Positions 45,370 to 55,560 of a DNA stretch of 64,000 nt are shown here, piece after piece; position 1 is the first letter of the stretch; each line of letters starts with the position of its first letter. Source of the DNA: Sepioteuthis lessoniana (Eukaryota > Mollusca > Cephalopoda > Myopsida > Loliginidae). The stretch spans positions 65,084,961 to 65,148,960 of the forward strand of contig OY757904.1 of NCBI GenBank assembly GCA_963585895.1, written 5' to 3'. Below the pieces are notes generated by a model. It made no database searches and was not told where the DNA came from. It worked only from the letters and a program-made list of their open reading frames with translations. The position numbers and the translations under genes are program-made.

Positions 45370-47598
45370 AATAGTGCATTGAATTGCGAGGCATACTCCT
45401 CTTTTGAGGGTGTGTCCACCGACCACCGAATAGTCACGGCGAAAATACGGTTAAGCCTACGAAAGAACGCCAAACGAACAGCGACCACCAAACACTATGA
45501 CTGGGCCCTATTAAACAACAAAGATATAAGAGATAAATACGTATTAGAATTAAGAAACAGATTCGAAACACTACTAGAAAAGACGGAAACAAGTACACCA
45601 AACGACGAATATGAAAATTTCGTCAATGCACACCTCGAGGCAGCAGCAAAATACATTCCAACAAAACTTAAAACTAAATATAGAGTCCCATGGGAAACTT
45701 TAGCTGTGAGAGAAAAACGTGCACTAGTGAAAACAGCCTCCAAAAATTATCGAAAAAACCCAACAAACACAAATGTCATAAAACTTAAAACGGCACAATA
45801 TCAATTAGCAGGCATATATATAAAGGAACAGACAGAATACATTCAAAATCAGATAGATAAGATCAAAGACTCGGTGGGAGATAGGCAATCTAGGATAGCA
45901 TGGCAAACAATAAACGAAGTGAGCAGAAGAAAGAACACAGCCAAAGCAAAACTTAAAGCAGCGAACCAACAAGAAAGAATAAAACTGTGGAAACAGCACT
46001 TCGAAAACTTACTTGGAAACCCACCAAAAATAATGCATCAACCAATCACCAGAATAATTAGCAAACAATTAGACATTAAACTAGGACCGTTCACACGAGA
46101 AGAACTCGACTCGGTTCTCAGAAAAATTAAAAATAGGAAAGCTGCAGGGCTGGACGAAATTCCACCGGAAGTATGGAAGACCAGACAATTCGACGACATA
46201 CTGCTCCGCCACTGCAACGCAGTATACAATCAAAATCCGATAGATAGATGGATGAAGGGATGCATACTCCCCTTCCCTAAAAAGGGGGACCTCGGATTAG
46301 CCAAAAACTACCGAGGCATAACACTTACATCCATAGCTGCCAAAATCTACAATGCCCTACTACGAAACCGAATAGAACCCAAAATCTACACCATACTTAG
46401 AAAAAACCAAAATGGCTTCCGAAGAAATAGATCCACGACCTCACAAATATTAACCATCCGCAGAATCCTTGAAGGTGTACGGGCAAAGAACCTACAAGCG
46501 ACATTAATATTTGTCGACTTTACCAAGGCTTTCGACTCCATTCACAGAGGAAAGATGGAACAAATCCTACTAGCGTACGGCATACCTAAAGAAACCGTAG
46601 CGGCAATAACGATTCTCTATAGAAACACTAACGTAAAAGTACGATCACCGGATGGAGACACAGAATACTTTGACATTGTAGCAGGAGTACTACAAGGGGA
46701 CACGCTGGCCCCGTACCTCTTTATCATTTGTCTATACTACGTACTTAGAACATCGATTGACAAAATCAGAGAGAATGGCTTCGAACTGACGAAGAAAAGA
46801 AGCAGAAGATACCCCGCAAGAACAATTACCGACGCCGACTACGCCGATGACATAGCGATACTGGCAAATACACCTGACCAAGCCGAAACTCTTCTGCATA
46901 GTTTGGAACGAGCAGCAGCAAGCATAGGCCTCTATGTTAATGCACACAAAACGGAATATATGTGCTATAAGCAAACGGGGGACATCCCCACTCTAGAAGG
47001 AACCCCACTTAAACAAGTAGACAAATTCACGTACCTAGGAAGCAGCGTCGAATCAACCGAAAAAGACATCGAAATGAGGCTAACGAAAGCATGGACAGCT
47101 ATCAATAGGCTATCGATTATATGGAAATCAGACCTAACCGATAAAATGAAACACAGCTTCTTCCAGGCAGCGGTCACATCGATACTGCTATATGGATGCA
47201 CTACATGGACGCTAACAAAACGGCTGGAGAAGAAACTGGATGGCAATTTCACAAGAATGCTGCGTGCAATCCTGAACACATCCTGGCAGCAGCACCCCAC
47301 AAGACACCAACTGTACGGCCACCTGCCCCCTATCACGAAAACTATTCAAGTTAGACGAACCAGACATGCAGGACACTGCTGGAGAAGCAGAGATGAACTC
47401 ATAAGAGATGTACTCTTATGGATCCCCACACATGGCCGCGCAAAAGCAGGACGACCAGCTCGAACGTACATTCAGCAGCTATGTGAGGATACAGGCTGTT
47501 GTCCTGAAGACCTACCTAGGGCGATGAACGATAGGGAGGAGTGGCGAGAGATGGTCAGGGATATCCGTGCTACCAGCGCGATATGATGATGATGATGA

Positions 47599-47601
<3 letters not shown>
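45370..47601 (+). mobile_element. RTE-like LINE, 5'-truncated but with intact RT frame
   Basis: A 2.2-kb copy that starts inside the endonuclease domain (TDHRIVTAKIRLSLR) and runs to the (TGA)n tail at 47583-47601, followed by a TA array. It is the longest and best preserved of four RTE copies in the window. No target-site duplication could be recognised because the 3' flank is microsatellite. Confidence 0.9.
45379..47586 (+). CDS. RTE-like LINE reverse transcriptase, uninterrupted 735-codon frame
   Basis: Reverse transcriptase of a non-LTR retrotransposon that would copy its RNA at a nicked target. Residues 13-30 are the C-terminal end of an AP-type endonuclease (STDHRIV). A lysine-rich linker follows. 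RT core: KAAGLDEIPPEVW (about 255), LPFPKKGDLG..KNYRGITL (about 298), FVDFTKAFDSIHRG (first catalytic Asp, about 380), GVLQGDTLAPYLFI (about 437), DADYADDIAIL (YADD, about 488), and DKFTYLGSSV. The C-terminal region is HAGHCWRSRDEL...AGRPARTYIQQLCEDTGC. Most of the endonuclease is missing, so the copy cannot complete a cycle by itself. The first Met may simply be the first after the truncation point. LICLYY in place of the family's CLDYV is a visible substitution. No promoter recognised. Confidence 0.9.
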   Translation: MNCEAYSSFEGVSTDHRIVTAKIRLSLRKNAKRTATTKHYDWALLNNKDIRDKYVLELRNRFETLLEKTETSTPNDEYENFVNAHLEAAAKYIPTKLKTKYRVPWETLAVREKRALVKTASKNYRKNPTNTNVIKLKTAQYQLAGIYIKEQTEYIQNQIDKIKDSVGDRQSRIAWQTINEVSRRKNTAKAKLKAANQQERIKLWKQHFENLLGNPPKIMHQPITRIISKQLDIKLGPFTREELDSVLRKIKNRKAAGLDEIPPEVWKTRQFDDILLRHCNAVYNQNPIDRWMKGCILPFPKKGDLGLAKNYRGITLTSIAAKIYNALLRNRIEPKIYTILRKNQNGFRRNRSTTSQILTIRRILEGVRAKNLQATLIFVDFTKAFDSIHRGKMEQILLAYGIPKETVAAITILYRNTNVKVRSPDGDTEYFDIVAGVLQGDTLAPYLFIICLYYVLRTSIDKIRENGFELTKKRSRRYPARTITDADYADDIAILANTPDQAETLLHSLERAAASIGLYVNAHKTEYMCYKQTGDIPTLEGTPLKQVDKFTYLGSSVESTEKDIEMRLTKAWTAINRLSIIWKSDLTDKMKHSFFQAAVTSILLYGCTTWTLTKRLEKKLDGNFTRMLRAILNTSWQQHPTRHQLYGHLPPITKTIQVRRTRHAGHCWRSRDELIRDVLLWIPTHGRAKAGRPARTYIQQLCEDTGCCPEDLPRAMNDREEWREMVRDIRATSAI

Positions 47602-47638
<37 letters not shown>
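47583..47638. repeat. (TGA)n LINE tail followed by (TA)n
   Basis: About six GAT/TGA units directly after the RTE stop codon, then about 17 TA units. The GAT tail is shared by all four RTE copies. Confidence 0.9.
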
Positions 47639-47749
47639 CCCCCAAACACTTGATTCTTCTCTCAAAAAGGTGTTCTCTCTCAGATTAACAGCTTTTCTCT
47701 CTTTCACTTTCTCTCTCCCTTATTTCCTCTCTCTCTTTTTCTTTTATTT

Positions 47750-47754
47750 TACAC

Positions 47755-47805
<51 letters not shown>
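47750..47805. repeat. (CA)n(TA)n compound microsatellite
   Basis: CA units interrupted once by AA, then a short TA run. Confidence 0.95.
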
Positions 47806-47806
<1 letters not shown>

Positions 47807-47879
47807 TTATGTATTGGTTTATTGATTGATTGATTTTTTTACTCTCGTCTCTCTATTCTAAATAGATATATAGGTAAAC

Positions 47880-48440
47880 AGGAAAAAGAACACGAGAAAC
47901 ATAATAAACGTCAAGAGGAATGATATGATAATAAATATGCAAGTGTTTAATTTGTCGTAGAAAATGGTAGAACCCCCTGTGACATTTAACTAAGAAAATC
48001 AAATTACAATTTTTCTCGGGGATTAGAATCTGATGACTGCATTCCCTGAAGAGAGGTACTCGAGTTACCAAAAATAAGTCCTGAGTAAAACACTAAAATT
48101 CATCTGATGATAAGCCTCTATTTCTGGAAATATGGAAAGTGATGCGTACCTTCATTGACACCATATCCAAGCCCACTCTAACCTGAAATAGTCAAATCAG
48201 CCAAAAAGATCGGTTTAAAAATGATTAATTTTCATCAAGTGTACTTGGTAACATATAAATGTAAGTTTAAAGTTTATTAAAAATGGTTACTTGAAATTGG
48301 AATTGTTTTCTAAGCATGATTATTAGTTTCTGAAAACCACATAACAGTAGGTAAGTAAATGGATTTTATTTAGTGGAAATATATATAGACAGTGTTGTAA
48401 AGCCATGATGAAAGAAAAAAAAGCACAACGCTTGGTTATA
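47880..48440. other. no gene recognised
   Basis: AT-rich; no frame or repeat that I can name. Confidence 0.4.
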
Positions 48441-48449
48441 AAAATGTAA

Positions 48450-48968
48450 CTGTCTTCATTCTTCTTGGAGTCAAAGCATCTGTGGTGTGTGAGTTGGACG
48501 GAGATTGGCAGACAGAAAGAAACAAAAACGGATTGGTATATTGACTCATAACTTCTTCTCTCAATCATAGTACGCTGTATTAGAGGCGCCTCTGGTGGTG
48601 TAATGGTTAGCAAGCTCGGCTAGCAAACCTACACGAGTGAGTTCGAGTCTCATTGGGTGCCCCTTATATTTGAACTTGTGCCACATCTAAGCAAAAAAAA
48701 TAAAAAACTTTGTACATTTCCATAGTACGCTGTATTATCTTCAAGACCTCACTTAGCACTTCTTCTGCTTTTCGGCTGATGTACCCAACCGAAGACTCTG
48801 TGGGCCACCGCGCCTAGCAGGGCACTCTCAGTTACTCCAACTGATAAGCAAGCATCTGCATATATTATTTTGTAACATCCACGAATTCCGATAGATCACG
48901 TGACTGTTTCTGCTTATTTACTCAGGTGCGTCTCTGATTGACGGATCGGTCAAGAGTCAATATACAAC
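48450..48968. mobile_element. two-copy unknown element with inverted ends, copy 1, carrying a SINE
   Basis: Homologous to 56595-56990: TCTTCAAGACCTCACTTAG, CTTCTGCTTTTCGGC, CTGTGGGC, GCATCTGCATATAT, TCTCTGATTGACGG and CAAGAGTCAATAT all recur in order. TATATTGACTC (near 48537) is inverted relative to GAGTCAATATA (48954-48964), as expected of a MITE. Homology reaches about 90 bp left of the inverted motif, so it may be subterminal. A SINE-4 insertion splits it. Confidence 0.6.
48583..48720 (+). mobile_element. short tRNA-like SINE (SINE-4 family), young insertion
   Basis: GGCGCCT near the start pairs (one wobble) with GGGTGCC near 48655. GGTGTAATGGTTAGC fits an A box and GAGTTCGAGTCTC a B box. 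The non-tRNA part is GAACTTGTGCCACATCTAAGC plus an A-run. It is flanked by a perfect 17-bp duplication, CATAGTACGCTGTATTA, at 48566-48582 and 48721-48737. About 128-138 bp long, like 17551-17678. Confidence 0.88.
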
Positions 48969-48974
48969 AGAAGA

Positions 48975-49453
48975 ATTACTTTAAACCATACGACTTTGTT
49001 AAAAGTAATTATATAGGATGATAATATTTGGTATCATATAATTGTGTGCAAAAGGAAAATGTTAAAAACTTAGAACATGTAAATATAAATGGATAAGGAT
49101 CGTAATTCTCTAACATCAAGGCGTAAAATAACACTGTGCCGTCTGACCTGCCGTTAGAATCAATTGGAAAATGTAAAAATTGGGAATAAAAAAAAGGTCG
49201 AGGTGAAAGAAAAATTCGATAAGAGCAAATTATCTTAACAGGTGAGAAACAAGGAAGACACAGGATCTCATGATATCATAAAATCATCAGGGAAGAAAAA
49301 AAAACTACCAAAAAAAGCCGGAAGAATGGTTTGGATGCAATTTGGAAAATGAGAAGCGAAAGAACTTAAGACACAATGAAAATGGACAAATAACTGCTTG
49401 AGAGCAACCAGCAAAAGTAGAGTTGAGAAAAAGAAACGAAAAGTATTGTCCAT

Positions 49454-49485
<32 letters not shown>

Positions 49486-50430
49486 AAGACAAAGACAGAA
49501 AGACAGAGAGTTTAAGGAAGAAAAAGAAAGTGTTTTAGGCACAGTGGCTATTGATGATCAATAAAAAAAATCATTATAATTAGAGAGAACGGTAATATCG
49601 AAATTGTGCTTTCACTTCTATTGGGAATGGAGCTTATTTGCTGTTAGCCGAACCAGTCACACAGCATTTGATTAAATAACTGATGGAAAAGGCAAACTGA
49701 ATTATGGAGAGGCGATTTGGCGCGAATCAAACAATTTGTTTCATCGCTATTGGGGTGAGCATGCATTTCATGACAACAGATGTTGGTCTTAATTAAATGT
49801 AACGAGTAAACACATTTAGATTACCGGGAGCGATCACAATAAAACATTCACGGCAAAAAGGGAAAGCCAGGGAAATTAATACTTGGGAGCTTTATATCAG
49901 TGATCTGTTTGTGAAATATGAAGCTACATAAACCTTGCACATTCAGTCATATAATAATTGTTTTCATGAGGATCTTTATTGTTTGGTGAATTCTGTTCAT
50001 AGTCAATACCTCTAAAGGCGATCTTATTTGATACAATTAATTTTCCAGCCCGTATTCACTGATTGGTTTTATTCCATGCAGATACTTTTTTTTCACTCAG
50101 ATTAAAATTAACCAGAAAAAAATGAGTAAAGAGAGGAAAGTATTGTTTCAAATAGCATTTGTGATCGCGACGGTTGACTTAGTTTTCAGCAACAATCACA
50201 AGTGACAATAAAGTTTAGAAATTATTCGATTGAGTAAAACAATAACTGGACAATCCTTGCAGCTATTAGGTAAATTTTATCCTATATCTAACATTCATAA
50301 AGCACTGATTCTATGACTAATCAAGAATAAATGTCTAATAAGTGTTGACATGTTAGGTGATTATATATATTTATATATATATGAAAATAAATACTAGTTA
50401 GGTAAAACAAATGACCCAAGAATCAGCAAA
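48975..50430. other. no gene recognised
   Basis: AT-rich. Holds a GA/GACA run at 49456-49510. No supported gene. Confidence 0.4.
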
Positions 50431-50457
50431 CACACACATACACACACACACACACAC

Positions 50458-50489
<32 letters not shown>
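50428..50489. repeat. (CA)n(TA)n compound microsatellite
   Basis: CA-rich run, then CCCATA and about 14 TA units. Confidence 0.95.
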
Positions 50490-50493
<4 letters not shown>

Positions 50494-50689
50494 GACTAGG
50501 AAGAAACCGGAAAAATATCCCACAGTATGAAAATATGTAAAGGTAAATAAGACAATCATGAAAGGATGTTTCTATTTGTAAAACAATTTGCCATAATATT
50601 CAAAGATTTCCTTTTCCCTTGTTACTACACTGATGTGCAAGCGTGGGTGCTACGTCATTCCCTTGATTGATGTACTTTCTCCTTGATCC

Positions 50690-50830
50690 GTACCAAATAA
50701 TGCTTAGTATAAGGCTATGTGTCATCAAGGGCAATTCATTTTAGTTTTTGGTATGACTGGACCTGGAATTGAACTCCTGTTTCCCAAGCCATTGGCGAAC
50801 ACTCTACCCATCCAACAATAAGCAAGTTTA
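50690..50830 (-). mobile_element. SINE-2 family, tRNA-like head and partial body
   Basis: On the minus strand: GGATGGGTAGAGTGTTCGCC (A-box region), GGAGTTCAATTCCAGGTCC (B box), GTCATACCAAAAAC and a diverged body. It matches the copies at 14.3 and 51.5 kb. The 60-codon frame here is repeat-derived. Confidence 0.7.
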
Positions 50831-50834
50831 GGGA

Positions 50835-51435
50835 GAGTGAGGAACTCCAGCGTGTGTATGTGTGTGGTTGCGTGGCAGGTATTTTTTTTTCACGTATCGA
50901 CTGTGATAAACAATCCAATTTACATTATACTAAACCCTTTTTTTCTTCTTTTGGATGTCTCTTTCATGCCTTTTCGTAAATAAATCACAGTAAATTATTA
51001 TCAGTTTTTAAATAGAATTTTATTCATCTTGTTTCTCTTGTTGCTGTTATTTATCTATTTATTTATTTATTACACTATTATTATGAGATACATTTACAAT
51101 CCCATTGTCCTAAATAATTCAGATTTAATTTCTTATATAGAACTTTGAGAATAATACATTTTTGAATATTTCCTTTCATCTTAATTTTAATTAACTTTTA
51201 GGACAAGCCTCAAATCGTAACTACAATTGTTTGTAAACAGAATGGATTAGAAAAAAGCCTCAGCAAGGCACAAATTCCAACTCCTTATTTTAGGGAGCAT
51301 TTATTAATGCAATGATTGCCTTACGAAATAGGCTAAAAAGATCATTAGCTGCAATCAATCAAATCTAAGCATACTGCTATTTGTTTTTCCTAAATGCCAG
51401 ATACTCTGATCTTTCTATGTATATACAATAAAAGT
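50835..51435. other. no gene recognised
   Basis: AT-rich, with a TTTA/TTAT low-complexity run near 51.05 kb. Confidence 0.4.
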
Positions 51436-51437
51436 GA

Positions 51438-51690
51438 TAGTAAGTCGGTAAATTTGGCGACCGTAGTCGGGAGCGACCAGATGGCTCCTTTTTCAATAGC
51501 TTCTGCACTGCAGTTTAGGGGATGACGTTACTCCTTTCCTTCGATTGATCCACTACCCTTGATAACTACCTTATATTGCTGAGTGTTAAGCAAGGAAGTA
51601 TCAAGTACCATTTTTAAAGTCTTTGGTATGACGTGACCTGGGATTGAAGCCACGTCCCCCGGACAATTGGCGATCACTCTACCCACTTGG
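51438..51690 (-). mobile_element. SINE-2 family, split by a SINE-1 insertion
   Basis: On the minus strand: CCAAGTGGGTAGAGTGATCG, a B box GGCTTCAATCCCAGGTC, GTCATACCAAAGAC, AAAAATGGTACTTGATAC, CTTAACACTCAGCA, then GACTACGGTCGCC and a CGACTTACTATC-type tail. Its head continues at 51932-51965 beyond the inserted SINE-1. Confidence 0.8.
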
Positions 51691-51931
51691 AGGGTTGTCC
51701 TCGTGGTGTAATGGTTAAAATGATGGACTGCGGAATCGTAGTACGCGAGTTGGTACTCCAGTCGCGCTATTACGCACACTTTTGGCAAATACCCCTTGGA
51801 AAGGTATGAACCTCCTTATCCTCCCAGCTATGGGTTAAATAGTACCACTACTGTTCTTTGAGGAGATTGGTTTGGGCATTAAATAACCTACAAAGTTTGA
51901 TATGCCATTAAATAAAGAAACCAAACCAAAC
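51691..51931 (+). mobile_element. tRNA-derived SINE (SINE-1 family), complete, nested
   Basis: Reference copy of the family in this window. Head: TCCTCGTGGTGTAATGGTTA (A box) and GCGAGTTGGTACTCC (decayed B box). Body: CCCTTGGAAAGGTATGAACC, CCCAGCTATGGGTTAAATAG, TACCACTACTGTT. Tail: GGCATTAAATAACC, GATATGCCATTAAATAAAG and an AAACC-rich end. It is flanked by a perfect 14-bp duplication, CTCTACCCACTTGG, at 51677-51690 and 51932-51945, which lies within SINE-2 sequence. Confidence 0.88.
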
Positions 51932-51969
51932 CTCTACCCACTTGGCCAATGAGGCGGTTTTATAGTGTT

Positions 51970-53180
51970 AGTTGTAATATCATTTTATCTTCAGTTATCC
52001 TAATGTTCTTTCTCTTCTCACTAATATAAAAAGGAGTGATCGTGATACTCTTCTGGTTTCTCTTTCATTGAAATCCATTTTGAAAATCAAATTTTCAGCA
52101 CCAATTTCTAAATGAGAGAACACTGGAAAAATCCATATCACAAATTCAAAACCTAACACTAAAGTGATTAACGAACAATCAAAACACATTGTAACTACCC
52201 CAACCCAACTCGTACCTTCCCAATTCCAAACTAAAGCATACCCACGTGTTTTCTTAAAAAGTCTCAAATTTAGAATGTCTCCTCATTAACAACTTCTTTT
52301 GTTCCGTATTCTGAGGATTCGGCGTCAAGAGGGGTTATCATCAAATATCAGAGGGTATCAACATTCTCTGTGCCAATAACATCTGTATAATATGTATCAA
52401 AATTTTGTTCCCATCACGCCATTATTGCAGTATTTTTAGAGACTTGTTTTTGACCGTCATAAACGGAGATTCAGTTCCTCGATTCTTCATGTATCCTTCT
52501 TAAAAAATCCATATCCCCTTTTTTTATTTTGATTTTCATGTTAAACCATATATGATAATTTTTTTTTTTCTGTTAAATGCTCTCATATTTTGCATTTGAT
52601 TTTATAGAATTATTGATGCCTTGACCAACCATCCACTTGTCTACTTTGTATAATCCTCAATACTTTCTATAAGAGAATCAACACTGTCCACAAACTGATC
52701 ACATTTTATTCCAGTTCATGTTATTTTACCGTAGATTGTCTCACTTCTATTATAAGCGTGAGATACTTTGTGCCTGGTTATTAGCTTACTCGACAGCGTG
52801 CTTAGAGTAACGGTTATCATCGTTGAAATAGAAATCAGTAACCAGTGATCGAATCTTAGACGAGCCCGTAAGTGATTCATTTCTCACTAATGCCCTTTAG
52901 AAATGGATAAATCAATCTGTCCTCTCACCAACTCTGGGAAAATAGAAATGAAATATTGGTCATTTTGTTTTGGTAAGGCTGGAATCAAACCAGCTTTACT
53001 CAGCTTAAAAATCTTTTGTCACGTTTTACTCGTTGTGGAGGAGTTGTGTAAATAATACTTCACGTCAAAATGATGTAAGTAAAATTGATATAAGAGTCCA
53101 TAAAATAATTTCTACATAGATTTCTTGAATTTTTCTTCCGACTGTGAGAAGGTGAAGTGTCATTTCACCGTTACAATTGC
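51970..53180. other. no gene recognised
   Basis: AT-rich. Around 52.78-53.01 kb a moderately GC-rich piece (TTGGTAAGGCTGGAATCAAA) looks like a decayed tRNA-like repeat but cannot be assigned. Confidence 0.35.
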
Positions 53181-53183
53181 CTA

Positions 53184-53925
53184 AATCATCATCATCATGT
53201 CGCGCCGCCAGCGCGGATATCCTTGACCCTCTCTCGCCATTTCTCCCTATCATTCATCGCCTCCGGCAGGTCTCCAGGGTTACATCCTGTGTCCTCACAT
53301 AGTTGCTGTATGTATGTTCGTGCTGGTCGTCCCGCTCTGGCACATCCATATGTGGGGGTCCACAGGAGTACATCGCTTATGAGCTCGTCCTTGCTTCTCA
53401 TGCAGTGACCTGCGTGTCTGGTTCGTCGAACTTGTATAGTTTTCGTGATGGGGGGCAGGTGTCCGTATAGTTGGAGTCTCGTGGGGTCTTGTCGCCAGGA
53501 CTTGTTTAATACTGCTCTCAACATTCTTGTGTAATTTCCGTTCAGCCTCCTCTCCAGCCGCTTCGTAAGCGTCCATGTGGTGCATCCATATAGCAGTATC
53601 GACACAACCGCTGCCTGGAAGTGACTGCGTTTCATTTTATCAGTTAGGTCCGACTTCCATATGATCGAGAGCCTATCGATAGCTGTCCATGCCTTCGTCA
53701 GTCGTGTGTCGATGTCTTTTTCGGTTGATGAGACGCAACTTCCTAGGTAAGTGAATTTGTCGACTAGTTTCAGAGAGGCTCCGTCTAGTGTGGCAATGTT
53801 GCCCGTTTGGTTGTAACACATATATTCAGTTTTGTTTGCATTGACATGGAGGCCAATGCCAGCTGTGGCTCGTTCCAGATTATGCAGTAGTGTCTCTGCT
53901 TGATTAGGCGCATTCGCTCTCTAAT
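53184..53925 (-). mobile_element. RTE-like LINE, 5'-truncated 3' fragment (0.74 kb)
   Basis: On the minus strand it begins at ANAPNQAETLLHNLERATAGI. It contains the uninterrupted 208-codon frame 53195-53821 (DKFTYLGSCVSSTEKDIDTR, TRHAGHCMRSKDELISDV, AGRPARTYIQQLCEDTGC). It ends in an ATGATGATGAT tail at 53184-53197. It lacks all RT catalytic residues. Confidence 0.9.
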
Positions 53926-53929
53926 TATA

Positions 53930-54300
53930 TTTAATAAAAGAATTAATGATTTTTGTAAGATGCAATACGGTAGATATGTTTGAGTAAATTATTGTGAAGT
54001 AGATATGACTACTTCGCATATAAGATAGGTGAACGTTTAGATTTAAACTAAAACAGTGTATTGTGGCAAATTTAAAATATCTAACCATTACTCTATTATT
54101 TTCCTTAAGTATGTACCTCTAATCAGTAGTAGGAAATCGCAGTTTATTATAAGAGTTAGTGAGAAAGGGTGTTTACTTAGATACTTATCTTTCTAAAAGC
54201 AAGGGGCTCTTTGTCATCAATCTTACTTGATTTTGCTAAATATGACTTTTTTCTGGGTGGTGTAGCAATATAGAATTTAGAAGAAAAAAAACTAGGGGAT
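53930..54300. other. no gene recognised
   Basis: AT-rich, nothing supported. Confidence 0.4.
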
Positions 54301-54303
54301 TCC

Positions 54304-54532
54304 TCATAGTGTTGAGGCAAACGAGCTGGACTGTGACACCATAGTGGGAGAATTACAAACTCCATTCAGGGTATTGTATTGACTATCGGACAAATACCCT
54401 TTGAGAAATATATGAATTCTCAAATCGCCCAACTATTTGTTAAATAGTACCACTTCTGTTCTTCATTATGGATGGCTCTGAATTAAATAAACAATGTAAA
54501 TTGAAATGCCATTAAAGAATGAAACCACACTT
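54304..54532 (+). mobile_element. SINE-1 family, diverged
   Basis: TACCCTTTGAGAAATATATG, CCCAACTATTTGTTAAATAG, TACCACTTCTGTTCTTC and GAAATGCCATTAAAGAATG then AAACC follow the body and tail of 51691-51931. The tRNA-like head is badly decayed. Confidence 0.7.
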
Positions 54533-54539
54533 AACCAAG

Positions 54540-55130
54540 AAAAACCTATCTTCTAGAAACCGTACTTGATCATTAATATTCTTCGCTATATACAATTTAT
54601 ACCTGGTACATTTGTTTACTTTTCATTTAGTCAACTTTTACCCGTATTTCCTAATGGAACATATTTCTTAATCTAGAAAGACGTGAATTGCGAATGCATA
54701 AGATCCCCACATCCATTTTGACGATTTAATCATTCTACCTTGCAGCATTCCTTCACCGACTCCGACAGACAGGTTTTCTCTGTCGATGGAACATTATTCG
54801 CTACTTTCGCTGATTTTTCGTATTTATTGATGATGCTATATGGAATAGAATATCAATTATTGAAGACTATTTCTTTTAATATTTGCCATGCGTATCCCCT
54901 ACAGTCTTCAGTATTCGCAATTGATTGATTTAGAGAAGTCTATGCCCGAAGAAGCAATGGTATCGTTTGAAAAGTTCGTTCAAATTGGAAAGTTTGGAAG
55001 AATATAAAGGAAGGGCAGTCAATTTCTAAAGATGAAAACTCACAACATCCAGACATCAATTCCATCACTTTTTCAAATGATGTATCTTCAATTATATCTC
55101 TGATTCTATCATTTTCTCTCTTTCTCTCGC
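54540..55130. other. no gene recognised
   Basis: AT-rich. A 62-codon plus frame at 54740-54928 shows no motif I know. Confidence 0.35.
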
Positions 55131-55137
55131 TCTCTCA

Positions 55138-55222
<85 letters not shown>
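55110..55222. repeat. (TC)n, (CA)n(TA)n compound microsatellite
   Basis: TC-rich run to 55146, CA units at 55149-55195, then TA units to 55222. Confidence 0.95.
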
Positions 55223-55228
<6 letters not shown>

Positions 55229-55499
55229 AAGTTAGAATTGTGACTACTTAAACTGTTATCTTAGAGCTGGTTATATTTGTAAGTTTATATTACCCCTTGT
55301 ACCAGAGTTCCATTTCGGGTAGATTCAATATTTTGAAGAGTGATTATCAAGCTATTAAGCCCTCTTATTTCTTTTTTTTAGCTATGCTGAATGAACAAAT
55401 ATTCTAAGTAGGTGTTATATAATCTGCCTGCTTGTGTGTCTGTTTTTCTCTTACTCTGTAATGATTGTTTTATGTATATATGACAAAAAGTATAATTAT

Positions 55500-55558
<59 letters not shown>
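55500..55558. repeat. (TA)n(TG)n compound microsatellite
   Basis: About 10 TA units followed by about 16 TG units. Confidence 0.95.

Positions 55559-55559
<1 letters not shown>

Positions 55560-55560
<1 letters not shown>

Noticed and set aside
53195-53821. Host protein-coding gene of 208 codons
   Set aside because: It is collinear with the C-terminal part of the RTE-like frame at 45379-47586 and ends in the family's GAT tail.
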